The notes beneath the pieces were generated by a model. The model was not told where the DNA came from and ran no database searches. It saw nothing but the letters and a program-made list of their open reading frames with translations. 64,000 nucleotides of DNA from Thermophilibacter gallinarum. Lineage in GTDB: Bacteria; Actinomycetota; Coriobacteriia; Coriobacteriales; Atopobiaceae. The DNA lies in contig NZ_JADCJZ010000002.1 of NCBI RefSeq assembly GCF_014982725.1, forward strand, positions 186,001-250,000, in the 5' to 3' direction. Shown here piece after piece: positions 17,250-25,107 of this stretch; within the stretch, counting starts at the first letter, position 1; each line of letters starts with the position of its first letter. The position numbers were made by a program, and so were the translations under genes.

Positions 17250-18299
17250 CTAGAACAGCACCAGGAAGAGCCTGGCGAGGATGTAGCCGATGACACCGCA
17301 GCCCGGGAACGTGAAGACCCAGGTGAGGACCATCTCCTTGGCGACGCCCCAGTTGACGGACTTGGGGTCCTTGGCGGCGCCGGCGCCCATGATGGCCGCG
17401 GTCTTGGTGTGCGTGGTGGAGACGGGCAGACCCGTGAGCGTCGCGATGAGAAGCGACGCCGTGGCCGAGACGGAGGCGGCGAAGCCCTGGTACTTGTCCA
17501 GGCGCACCATCTCCATGCCGACCTTCTTGATGATCTTCTTGCCGCCCACGGCGGTACCGATCGCCATGACCGCGGCGCAGAGCACCATGATCCACAGCGG
17601 GAAGCCGCCCATCTCGCCGACCGTCATGTTGAGCGAGAGCGCGATGGCGAGCATGGCCGTGGACATGAACTTCTGGCCGTCCTGCGCGCCGTGCATGAGC
17701 GCCACGCCGGCGGCGCCGAGCACCTGCATGCGGCCGAAGAAGTTGTTGGCGGTGCGGCGGTCGGCGTTGCGGCAGGCGATCGGGATGACCTTGGAGATCA
17801 CCCAGCCCGCGAGGAAGCCGAGCACCGTGGAGAGCACGAGGCCGTAGACGACCTTGATCCACTCGCCCATGTTGACGCCGTCGAGGCCGCCGGAGACCGC
17901 GAGGGCGGCGCCGGTGAGGCCGGCGATGAGCGCGTGGCTCTCGGAGGTGGGGATGCCGAAGGCCCAGGCGCCGAGGCCCCAGGCCACGATGCCCACCGTG
18001 GCCGCGGCCAGCGCGATGAGCGCGGCGTGCGAGTCGCCGCCGAAGTCCACCATGCCGGAAATCGTGTCGGCGACGGCGGTGGAGATGAACGACATGGCGA
18101 CGAGACCCACGAAGTTGCAGATGACGCTCATGAAGATCGCCGAGTCGACGTCGATGGAGCGGGTCCCTACGGGCTCGGCGATGGCGTTGGCCGCGTCGGT
18201 GGCGCCGTTCACGAAGATCGTGCCCATGACGAGAACCATGACGATGATCAGAAAGGGGTTGCTCGACAAAACGCCGAGGAACTGCTCAAAGCTAATCAA
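17250..18299 (-). CDS. pit: Inorganic phosphate transporter, Pit family
   Basis: A 349-residue membrane protein with about ten helices that would import phosphate coupled to cations. The duplicated Pit signature is visible as FVNGATDAANAIAEPVGTR near the N-terminus and as FMHGAQDGQ-like (ALMHGAQDGQKF) in the second half, with PTSESHALIAGLTGAA and PVSTTHTKTAAIMGAGAA repeats. The start is a TTG at 18299, chosen because GAGGAAG is upstream and homology begins there; the frame extends upstream to 18386 but that part carries the likely promoter. DUF47 follows in the same operon. Confidence 0.88.
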   Translation of the reverse strand: MISFEQFLGVLSSNPFLIIVMVLVMGTIFVNGATDAANAIAEPVGTRSIDVDSAIFMSVICNFVGLVAMSFISTAVADTISGMVDFGGDSHAALIALAAATVGIVAWGLGAWAFGIPTSESHALIAGLTGAALAVSGGLDGVNMGEWIKVVYGLVLSTVLGFLAGWVISKVIPIACRNADRRTANNFFGRMQVLGAAGVALMHGAQDGQKFMSTAMLAIALSLNMTVGEMGGFPLWIMVLCAAVMAIGTAVGGKKIIKKVGMEMVRLDKYQGFAASVSATASLLIATLTGLPVSTTHTKTAAIMGAGAAKDPKSVNWGVAKEMVLTWVFTFPGCGVIGYILARLFLVLF

Positions 18300-18350
18300 G
18301 GGCGAACTCGCTTCCTCTATGCCGCGCGGGGGCGGGCAATTGTCACAGCT

Positions 18351-18379
18351 TTGTAAACGCCCGATAAGGATAGCGTAAA
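18351..18379 (-). promoter_or_regulatory. Candidate promoter of pit operon
   Basis: On the minus strand, TTTACG (18374-18379) and TTACAA (18351-18356) are separated by 17 bases, a reasonable sigma-70 type -35/-10 pair about 50 bases upstream of the TTG start. Both resemble consensus only in part. Confidence 0.4.
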
Positions 18380-18443
18380 CGCGCATGTTGCAAGGGCGAA
18401 AAGCCCGGTGGGACCCCTCGCTCGCCCGGGGCTTACAAAGCCC

Positions 18444-19253
18444 TTACATTGGGGAGGCGGCCTCCAGGGCGGCTCGGCCGCGAGGCGCTGCCACGAGCAC
18501 GTGCTCGAGCGCGCCGCAGCCGTGGAGGGGAGCGCCGCAGGTCACGACCTCGCGGGCGAGCGCGGCGTCGGCGACCACGCTGCCGGCGACGAGGTCCGCG
18601 CCCGCGTCGAGGACCGGCGCACAGATCGTGGCCGACGGCCCGACCACGGTCGCGAGCGCGTCGCGGGCGAGCTCGAGCAGGCGCGGCATGGTCTTGTTGG
18701 CGAGCGTCATGCCCGTCATGACGGCGAGGTCGCAGCCCGGGAGCAGGTACTCGCAGGCGGTGTCCGGCAGGTCCGCGTCCGTGCGGGCGGCGCGCTCGAG
18801 CACGGCGACGTCCGCGTGCTCCGCGAGGGCCGCGAGGTGCGGGAAGTGGCCGACCACCACCGCGCGGGGCTGCGAGCCGTCGTTCTTCTCGGCCGCCATG
18901 CGGGCGGCCACCGCGGGCAGGAAGACGAAGGGGTCCGTGCTCGGCACGTCCTCGACCAGGCCGAGCGTGCCCAGGCGCCCGGGCTGGTTGTACCAGGCGT
19001 TGAGGGCCGCCACGCCCGCCGACGCGACCTCGAAGTCCCAGGACTTGGCGCAGGCCGCGAGCTCGCGCAGGGGGCGGCCCGCCCAGCCGCGTTCCATGCG
19101 CAGGCGGGCGCCGCCGCGATGGAGCGCCGCCACGCCCGTCCCGCACTCGGCCTCGACGAGGCAGTGATGGGCGCCCATGGCCACGTGCCGCACGAGGACG
19201 TCCTCGGGAATCTGGGCGATCATCCGGTCGTAGAGCGACCACGCGTCTGTCAT
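18444..19253 (-). CDS. DUF364/DUF4213 putative heavy-metal chelation protein
   Basis: A 269-residue protein resembling the DUF4213-DUF364 family, annotated as putative heavy-metal chelation proteins and often found near metal ABC transporters. The first ~95 residues would be the DUF4213 part, and the rest, with AVVVGHFP, DLAVMTGMTLANKTMPRLLELA and VVGPSATICAPVLDAGADLVAG patterns, the Rossmann-like DUF364 part. The ATG at 19253 is chosen over the ATG at 19256 because of its spacing to GGAGGAA. It is divergent from the small NTPase gene with only 33 bases between starts. A link to the metal importer nearby is inferred from family habits. Confidence 0.7.
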   Translation of the reverse strand: MTDAWSLYDRMIAQIPEDVLVRHVAMGAHHCLVEAECGTGVAALHRGGARLRMERGWAGRPLRELAACAKSWDFEVASAGVAALNAWYNQPGRLGTLGLVEDVPSTDPFVFLPAVAARMAAEKNDGSQPRAVVVGHFPHLAALAEHADVAVLERAARTDADLPDTACEYLLPGCDLAVMTGMTLANKTMPRLLELARDALATVVGPSATICAPVLDAGADLVAGSVVADAALAREVVTCGAPLHGCGALEHVLVAAPRGRAALEAASPM

Positions 19254-19286
19254 CATTTCCTCCAGGTTGGGTTGTCGGGAGGCCGC

Positions 19287-19862
19287 ATGCTGTTCATTCT
19301 CACCGGGGACGTCCGGACGGGCAAGACCACGTGGCTCGAGGCGCGCGTGCGCGAGCTCGAGGCGGCGGGCGTGCCCGTGCGCGGCGTGCTCGCGCCCGGC
19401 GTGTGGCGCGACGGCGAGAAGGTCGGGATCGAGAACGTGCTCCTGCCCTTGCGCGAGCGCGTCCTTCTCGCCACGCCTGCCGGGGATGGATGCCCGACCG
19501 GCCTAGGCTGGGACTTTGACAACGCTGCACTCGCCCGTGTGAACGCGCGCCTCGCCGGACTCGCGGCGGATGTCAAGGGCGTCGGGCGGCCCGGCCTTCT
19601 CGTCATCGACGAGGTCGGCCCGCTCGAGCTGCGCCGCGGCGGCGGGCTCACCGCGGCGCTCGAACTGCTGAATGCTGGCCCCGCACCCGCCTGGTCCCAT
19701 GCCCTCGTGGTCGTGCGCTCGGCGCTCGCCGGGGAGGCTGCCGCGCGCTTCGCCCGAAGCTGGCGTTCCGTCGAGCCCCTCTCCCCCGACGAGTCGGGCG
19801 CCCGCCGGCTGCGCGGGGCCTTTCTCGCCCCCGGCGGCACGTCGCCAGCGCCGAGTCTGTAG
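19287..19862 (+). CDS. Small P-loop NTPase, THEP1/DUF2478-like
   Basis: A 191-residue P-loop protein with Walker A GDVRTGKTTW and Walker B LLVIDEVGPLEL, the pattern of THEP1-type nucleoside-triphosphatases. In this family the WLEARVRELEAAG and GVLAPGVW strings also recur. Some relatives in anaerobes are encoded beside molybdate or other metal transport genes, which fits the ABC operon just downstream on the other strand, but the physiological substrate is not known. The GGGAGG before ATG 19287 supports this start. The stop codon lies inside the nested hairpin at 19849-19975. Confidence 0.75.
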   Translation: MLFILTGDVRTGKTTWLEARVRELEAAGVPVRGVLAPGVWRDGEKVGIENVLLPLRERVLLATPAGDGCPTGLGWDFDNAALARVNARLAGLAADVKGVGRPGLLVIDEVGPLELRRGGGLTAALELLNAGPAPAWSHALVVVRSALAGEAAARFARSWRSVEPLSPDESGARRLRGAFLAPGGTSPAPSL

Positions 19863-19975
19863 TTTTCTGGCGCAACCCCAAGTACAGACTCGATTCCGGC
19901 GCAGAGAGTCGCAGGTAGACGCTTTGCTCATCGAGTCTGTACTTTGCTCGACCGCAAAAAACTACAGACTCGGCG
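19849..19975. terminator. Double nested hairpin between convergent genes
   Basis: An outer 18-bp perfect stem (19849-19866 with 19958-19975) encloses an inner 15-bp perfect stem (19880-19894 with 19930-19944). All four arms contain GAGTCTGTA or its complement, so the structure is built from four copies of one short unit. It fills the whole space between the convergent NTPase and ABC substrate-binding protein genes and includes the stop codon of the former. A bidirectional terminator is the simplest reading. Confidence 0.8.
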
Positions 19976-19978
19976 AGC

Positions 19979-21067
19979 CTACGCCCGCACGGCGCCGCGC
20001 ATCAGCGCGCCGTACTCCTCGTCCGTGAGGTCGTGGCCGTAGAAGAGCTGGTAGTACTCCCCCACCACGTCGCGCAGGTCATCGTCGAAGCGGTCCGGAT
20101 AGCACAGGCGCGCGTACCACTGCAGGCCAATGATCTGGTTGACCGAGGCCGGCATGGAGATCCAGTTGTAGGGCTCGCTCGGCGCGCGGAAGTAGTTGCC
20201 TGACTTGATGGCGCTGAGCTCGGCCCAGGCCGGCTCGTCGCCCACGGTGTCAAAGATCGAGTCGCCTACGAAGACGATGAGCTCGGGGTCCCAGAGCGCG
20301 ATCTGCTCGAGGCCGATCTCGTTGCCCTTGCCGCTGGACGACGGGTCGTCCACCACGACGACGTTCTCCGAGCACAGGTCGATGATGCCGGATTGGAAGC
20401 CGCCGCGCGCCATCGCGTTGGTGCCGGTGTCGCCGAGCAGGTACGCCGCACGCGGACGCTCGCCCTCGGGGACCTCCGCGACGACGGCCTCCACCTCGGC
20501 CACCGCGTCGCGGCAGTAGTCCGCAAGCTCGGCTGCCTTCTCGGAGTCCAGGATGACCGCGAGCTGGTCGTAGAGCTCGGCGTAGCTGTGGAGGTCGGTC
20601 GAGTCGATGTGCACGCACGGGATGCCGAGCTGCTCCTGCAGCGTGTCCAGCTCCTCGGCGAGCGAGTCCTTGGCCTCGCCGACGTCGATGATCAGCTGTG
20701 GGTCCGCCGCGGCGACGGCCTCCTTGTTGAAGTCGCCCTTGCCACCGTAGATCTGGCCGAAAACGGGCAGGTCGGCGAGGTCCTCGCCGAGGTAGGCGAG
20801 CTGCTCGTCGGTGAGCTCGCCGGAGAGGCCGACCATCTTCTCGGGCGCCACCGTGAGCAGCACCTGCTGGGCCACGGGGCCGGACGCCGCGATGCGCTCG
20901 ACCTCGGCCGGGATCTCCACCTCGCGCCCGAGCGAGTCCGTGACCACACGCGTGGCGGCCTCGTCGGTGGGGGCGGGGTCGGCCGCGGGCGCGCCGCCGC
21001 ACGCCCCGAGCGACGCCGCCACCGCAAGCGCCGCGACCGCCGACAGGAACGTCCTTCTCCTCATCAT
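19979..21067 (-). CDS. ABC importer substrate-binding lipoprotein (PF01497 type)
   Basis: A 362-residue lipoprotein of the periplasmic-binding class used for iron-siderophore, cobalamin and some molybdate or tungstate importers. It has a signal with TFLSAVAALAVAAS and the lipobox LGAC, then the VVTDSLGREVEIPAEVERIAA start of the binding domain. The middle helix and the C-terminal lobe with NWISMPASVNQIIGLQWYA are typical. It is the last gene of the operon led by the YqeB-XdhC fusion, 12 bases behind the ATPase gene. Because a ModE-like palindrome precedes the operon, molybdate or tungstate is the favoured cargo, as inference only. Confidence 0.85.
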   Translation of the reverse strand: MMRRRTFLSAVAALAVAASLGACGGAPAADPAPTDEAATRVVTDSLGREVEIPAEVERIAASGPVAQQVLLTVAPEKMVGLSGELTDEQLAYLGEDLADLPVFGQIYGGKGDFNKEAVAAADPQLIIDVGEAKDSLAEELDTLQEQLGIPCVHIDSTDLHSYAELYDQLAVILDSEKAAELADYCRDAVAEVEAVVAEVPEGERPRAAYLLGDTGTNAMARGGFQSGIIDLCSENVVVVDDPSSSGKGNEIGLEQIALWDPELIVFVGDSIFDTVGDEPAWAELSAIKSGNYFRAPSEPYNWISMPASVNQIIGLQWYARLCYPDRFDDDLRDVVGEYYQLFYGHDLTDEEYGALMRGAVRA

Positions 21068-21079
21068 CTCACTGCCCTT

Positions 21080-21859
21080 CTATCTCGTCATGTCCAGGGG
21101 CACGCAGGCGCGCGCCCGGTCGCCGTGGAGCGAGCTCACCTCGACGGGCAGGCCGTAGAGCTCGCTCAGGAGCGGACCGGTGATGACGTCCGCCGGCGAG
21201 CCGCACGCGCGCACGCGTCCGCCGTCGAGCGCGAGCACCGTGTCCGCGTAGAGGTAGGCCAGGTCGGGCGCGTGCGTGGACGCGATCACCGAGAGCCCCT
21301 CGCTCGCGAGCCGTCGCACGACCGCCATCACGCGCGCCGTGTTGCCAAAGTCGAGCGCGCTCGTGGGCTCGTCCATCACGATCGAGCGCGCGTTCTGCGC
21401 GATGGCGCGGGCGATAAGGACGAGCTGCCGCTCGCCGCCCGAGACCTGCATGAAGCTCCGGTGCGCGAGGTGCGCCACGCCCACGCGCTCGAGCGCCTCC
21501 TCGGCGCGGGCGCGGTCGGCGGCTGCGGGCGCGCGCAGCGGCCCCAGGCGCGACGCCGCGCTCATGAGCACCACGTCGAGCACCTCGTAGTCAAAGACCT
21601 GCGCGTGGCTCTGCGGGACGAAGGCCATCTCGCGGGCGCGCTCGGCTATCGTGAGCTCGCCGAGCGGGCGGCCGTTCACGAGGATGGCCCCCGCGCGCGG
21701 CCGCTCGAGGCCCAGGATGCAGCGGAAGAGCGTCGTCTTGCCCACGCCGTTGGGCCCGAGCACGCACGCGAGCTCGCCGTCCGCGACGGAGAGGTCCACG
21801 CCCTCGAGCACCGCGTGGTCACCATAGGAGAAGCTGAGGCCGGAGATCTCAAAGCTCAT
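21080..21859 (-). CDS. ABC importer ATPase (FepC/BtuD type)
   Basis: A 259-residue nucleotide-binding subunit with Walker A GPNGVGKTT, a Q-loop in AFVPQSHAQ, signature VSGGERQLVLIARAI and Walker B IVMDEPTSALDFG. It belongs with the FecCD-type permease encoded 60 bases upstream and the substrate-binding lipoprotein 12 bases downstream, forming a complete importer. The operon context with YqeB-XdhC suggests it serves molybdenum enzymes. Confidence 0.93.
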   Translation of the reverse strand: MSFEISGLSFSYGDHAVLEGVDLSVADGELACVLGPNGVGKTTLFRCILGLERPRAGAILVNGRPLGELTIAERAREMAFVPQSHAQVFDYEVLDVVLMSAASRLGPLRAPAAADRARAEEALERVGVAHLAHRSFMQVSGGERQLVLIARAIAQNARSIVMDEPTSALDFGNTARVMAVVRRLASEGLSVIASTHAPDLAYLYADTVLALDGGRVRACGSPADVITGPLLSELYGLPVEVSSLHGDRARACVPLDMTR

Positions 21860-21919
21860 GTCAGCCGCGCCCCCTCTCGCCCGCCGCGGGACCGGGATGC
21901 CAGGTTCTTCTCGCCCGCA

Positions 21920-22936
21920 TCAGCCGCGCCCCCTCTTCACGATGAGCCACAGGAAGAACGGCGCGCCCACCACCGACGTGAGGATGCCGATGGGGATCTC
22001 CGCCGTGAGCGCGAGGCGCGCGATGTCGTCGACCACCAGGAGAAACGTGGCACCCGCGAGCATGCTGGCCGGCAGGAGGTGCCGGTAGTCGCTGCCCACC
22101 AGGCCGCGCGCGAGGTGCGGCACCACGAGCCCCACCCAGCCGATGAGCCCGGAGACCGCCACGCTCGCCGCGGTCACGAGCGCCGAGAAGAGCACGGCCA
22201 CGGCACGCACGCGCGGGGCGTTCACGCCCATGGAGAGCGCCTCGTCATCGGACATCGTGAGGACGTTGAGGCGCCAGCGCATGGCCATAAGGCCGGCGAG
22301 GCCGATGGCGATGGGGCCGGCGGCCAGCGCGAGGTCGGCCACCTTGGCGCCGTTGAACGAGCCGAGCAGCCAGAACGTGATGGCCTGCAGCTGGTTGGAC
22401 GGGTCGGCAACGAGCTTGGTGTAGGAGACGCCGGACTCGAAGAGCGACTTCACCATGATGCCGGCGAGCACGGTCACGAGGATCCGGTTGCCGCGCGCCC
22501 TGCTGCTCACCAGCAGCACGATGCCCACCGCGGCGAGCGAGACGGCGAAGGCGGAGCCGGAGATTGCGAGCGAGCCAGCCCCCGTGAGAATGGCCCAGCA
22601 CGCGCCGAAGGCCGCGCCCTGCGACGCGCCGAGGAAGTCCGGCGAGACGAGCGGGTTCTGGAAGATTCCCTGGAAGGCGGCGCCCGCGGCCGAGAGGCTC
22701 GCGCCCACGAGGATCACGAGCAGGATGCGCGGCAGGCGCACGTTGAAGAAGAGTGTCTCCTGCTGCGCGGAGAAGTCGCCGAGGCCGGGCACCACGCGGG
22801 AGGCCAGCAGCTCGAGCGCGTCCGCCGGGCCGATAGGATAGCGGCCGAGCGCCAGCGAGATCAGGACGCACGCCACGAGCAGCGCGCCGAGAAGGGCGAT
22901 GATGCGGCCGGGGTGTCTGCGGGCGAGGGCCGTCAT
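21920..22936 (-). CDS. ABC importer permease, FecCD/BtuC family
   Basis: A 338-residue membrane protein with about ten helices. Family marks are LPRILLVILVGASLSAAGAAFQGIFQNPL near the N-terminus (split over the first loops), LGASQGAAFGA, and the LLPASMLAGATFLLVVDDIAR region before the C-terminal helices. It overlaps the start region of the fused YqeB-XdhC gene by four bases (22933-22936), so the two are translationally coupled. This coupling ties the importer to molybdenum hydroxylase maturation rather than to siderophore uptake; that functional link is inferred. Confidence 0.92.
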   Translation of the reverse strand: MTALARRHPGRIIALLGALLVACVLISLALGRYPIGPADALELLASRVVPGLGDFSAQQETLFFNVRLPRILLVILVGASLSAAGAAFQGIFQNPLVSPDFLGASQGAAFGACWAILTGAGSLAISGSAFAVSLAAVGIVLLVSSRARGNRILVTVLAGIMVKSLFESGVSYTKLVADPSNQLQAITFWLLGSFNGAKVADLALAAGPIAIGLAGLMAMRWRLNVLTMSDDEALSMGVNAPRVRAVAVLFSALVTAASVAVSGLIGWVGLVVPHLARGLVGSDYRHLLPASMLAGATFLLVVDDIARLALTAEIPIGILTSVVGAPFFLWLIVKRGRG

Positions 22937-24738
22937 GCGCGCTCGCCCTTCCCCGGGCCCTCGCCGCGGCGCTCGGCGCGCCGGCGGACGAGCTGCGCCA
23001 CGATTGCGAGGGCGATCTCGACGGGCGTGACGGCACCGATGGCGAGGCCGATCGGCATGGCCACGGCGTCGACGCGCTCGGCCGGCACGCCGCCGGCGGC
23101 GAGGTGCTCGCGCGCAAGGGCGGCCTTGCGGGCGCTGCCGATGCAGCCCACGTAGGCGGGCTGGACGTCACGGGTCAGCACGCCGAGAAGGACCGTCTCG
23201 TCGTGGGCGTGCCCATGCGTGAGCACGACGACGGAGTCGCGCGGCCCGACGACGGCGCTGGCGGCAAGCTCGTCGAACGCGCCGCAGGTCACGGATGTTG
23301 CCTGCGGCAGGCGCTCGCGCGTCGCGAGCTCCGGTCGGTCGTCGTAGACGTGCACCTCGAAGCCCGCCGCGGCGGCCAGTCCCACGAGCGCAGCGCCCAC
23401 GTGTCCGGCGCCAAAGACGTGCAGTCGGCTCGGGACGGCGACGGGCTCGCGGTAGGTGGCGCGGGCGTCGTACCAGGTCGGGGCGGAGAGGCGCGCGGCT
23501 GGGCCGGCCTCGATCGTCGGCGCGGCGGCGTCCGCCCAGCGCTCCGTCACGCAGACAGGCTCGTCGCGCAGGAGCGCGTCGCGCACGGCGAGAAGAACGG
23601 ACAGGTCGTCGGCCGTGAGCGAGCGCACGGCGAGAAGCGCGTCGCCGCCGCAGGCCATGGCGTCGCCCGTGTGGTACCACTCCAGACTCGACGCACCGCC
23701 GGAGCGTGCCGCGCGGGCACGCTCAATGGCCAGCTGCTCGATCGCACCGCCGCCGACGGTCCCGACCAGCGACTCATTTGCGAGGACCGCCAGGCGCGCG
23801 CCCTCGTGGCGCGGCATCGAGCCGCTCGTGGCGAGCAGACTCGCCAGCCCCACGCGTCGCCCGGCCTCAAGCTCCGCCACGAGCGCGGAGACGAAGCCCT
23901 CGTCGGAGAGGGAGCCGTTGACGGAATGCACGTTCTTCTCGGCCTCCACGTTCTTCTCGCTCGAGAGCGCCAGAATCGCCTCGAGCACGCCGCCGCCCAC
24001 GGCCAGCGCCTTGTCGGAGGCGCTCTCGATGTACTCCGGGTGGCAGCGCGGGTCCACGTCTCCGCACTTCATGCCCTTGTGCACGGAGACGCCCGCCTGC
24101 AGGAGCCCCCGCACCACGCCGTCGATCGTCGCGCGCATGGGCTCGCCGGCCACCGTGGCGCAGACGTCACCGGCCGTGACCTGCGCCCCGATCTCCACGC
24201 ACGGCTCGAAGACGCCGTCCGCCGGCGCGCGCATCACGCGCTCGCCCGCGTAGCCGCCGATGAGCCCGGGCACCGCCGTGTTGGGGATCGGCGAGCCCTC
24301 GTAGTAAACGCGCCCCAGGTAGTGGCCGCGCATCGTCTCAACGGCGGCGTCGCAGTCCTCGCGCGCGGTGAAGCCGGGGCCCACGCCGATCACGACGGGT
24401 GCAATGTCGCGCGTGGTGCCGAGGTTGCGCTTGGCGAGAATGGCGTCGACCAGCACGTCGGGCGCGAGCTCGCGCACGCAGGTGGCCTCGGGGTCAACGA
24501 GCACGGCGACGTTTCCCGCCGCCGCGGCCGCGCGCGCCGCCGCGGCGTCCGCGCACAGCACGCCGCGCACGCCCTCCACACGCGTCTCGCCCAGGCGGAT
24601 GGCCTCCGAGAAGCACACGGTGCGCCGGATTGACGTGGGGACCGCGAGGTCGCACATCACGACCTGCATGCCCGCGCGATGCAGCCGCAGCGCGATGCCC
24701 GACGCGATGTCCCCTGCCCCGCGAATCACGACCAGCAT
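22933..24738 (-). CDS. YqeB-XdhC fusion, Mo hydroxylase maturation protein
   Basis: A 601-residue fusion. Residues about 1-255 match the EF2563/YqeB family found in selenium-dependent molybdenum hydroxylase clusters (IRGAGDIASGIALRLHRAG, a Rossmann-like start, and VIGVGPGFTA). Residues about 278-600 match XdhC/CoxI, which in relatives inserts sulfurated Mo cofactor into xanthine dehydrogenase (MACGG at 361-365, FGAGHVG at 442-448, CIGSARKAA). The linker 256-275 contains a repeated EKNV. In many genomes these are separate genes. It leads an operon with the metal importer, and a perfect palindrome lies 20 bases upstream. A GAGGAGG supports the start. Confidence 0.88.
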   Translation of the reverse strand: MLVVIRGAGDIASGIALRLHRAGMQVVMCDLAVPTSIRRTVCFSEAIRLGETRVEGVRGVLCADAAAARAAAAAGNVAVLVDPEATCVRELAPDVLVDAILAKRNLGTTRDIAPVVIGVGPGFTAREDCDAAVETMRGHYLGRVYYEGSPIPNTAVPGLIGGYAGERVMRAPADGVFEPCVEIGAQVTAGDVCATVAGEPMRATIDGVVRGLLQAGVSVHKGMKCGDVDPRCHPEYIESASDKALAVGGGVLEAILALSSEKNVEAEKNVHSVNGSLSDEGFVSALVAELEAGRRVGLASLLATSGSMPRHEGARLAVLANESLVGTVGGGAIEQLAIERARAARSGGASSLEWYHTGDAMACGGDALLAVRSLTADDLSVLLAVRDALLRDEPVCVTERWADAAAPTIEAGPAARLSAPTWYDARATYREPVAVPSRLHVFGAGHVGAALVGLAAAAGFEVHVYDDRPELATRERLPQATSVTCGAFDELAASAVVGPRDSVVVLTHGHAHDETVLLGVLTRDVQPAYVGCIGSARKAALAREHLAAGGVPAERVDAVAMPIGLAIGAVTPVEIALAIVAQLVRRRAERRGEGPGKGERA

Positions 24739-24758
24739 GTCCGGATAACCTCCTCGTC

Positions 24759-24786
24759 AGCGTTATATTTTCCAAAATATAACGCT
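24759..24786. promoter_or_regulatory. ModE-box-like palindrome upstream of yqeB-xdhC operon
   Basis: A perfect 28-bp palindrome with arms AGCGTTATATTTT and its complement, separated by CC. It begins 20 bases before the ATG of the YqeB-XdhC gene. The CGTTATAT half-site resembles the inverted halves bound by ModE molybdate-responsive regulators. A related site lies at 27256-27281, and the window encodes a ModE-like domain at 30107-31051. A possible -10 (TATTTT) lies inside, so binding would repress. Confidence 0.7.
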
Positions 24787-24920
24787 CTGCGCGACGTTGA
24801 ATTCCAACTAGTTAGTCTAACTCACAAAATGTTTGCCCGGCCGGCTGGCAGCGTGAGCGGCACCAGAGCGCACGCAGACGGCTACGACCTCGGCAGCCCC
24901 GTCCTTCTCGCCGTCCGCCC

Positions 24921-24986
24921 CTCTCCGGGTTTGTACTCCCCTTCCGGGTGTGTACGCCCCTTCCTCCGGGTGTGTACGGCCCCCTC
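24921..24986. repeat. Tandem copies of CCGGGTGTGTAC end repeat
   Basis: Three degenerate units of about 20-22 bp with the core TCCGGGTGTGTACG follow each other directly before the element at 24987-25099, whose own left end is the fourth unit. This looks like local expansion of the element terminus. The rest of the gap 24739-25107 holds only the palindrome at 24759-24786 and AT-richer DNA. Confidence 0.65.
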
Positions 24987-25099
24987 TTCCGGGTGTGTAC
25001 GAAGTTGCAATATTAATACGGTACCTAGCGACCACAAACCCGCAGGTGGATGGCCTGGCGAGAAGAACATCAACTCCGCAACTTCGTACACACCCGGAA
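24987..25099 (+). repeat. Terminal-inverted-repeat element, copy 2
   Basis: A 113-bp element with perfect 22-bp terminal inverted repeats (24987-25008 and 25078-25099). The interior contains ATATTAATACGGTACC and GGCGAGAAGAACATCA, shared with the copies at 28011-28121 and 16265-16376. It lies between the YqeB-XdhC promoter and the end of the desulfurase-like gene. No reading frame is present. Confidence 0.8.
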
Positions 25100-25107
25100 G
25101 GGACACC

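Noticed and set aside
20393-23155. 920-codon plus-strand frame opposite the ABC importer operon
   Set aside because: His/Arg/Asp-rich shadow translation with no domain; the minus strand encodes a complete importer.
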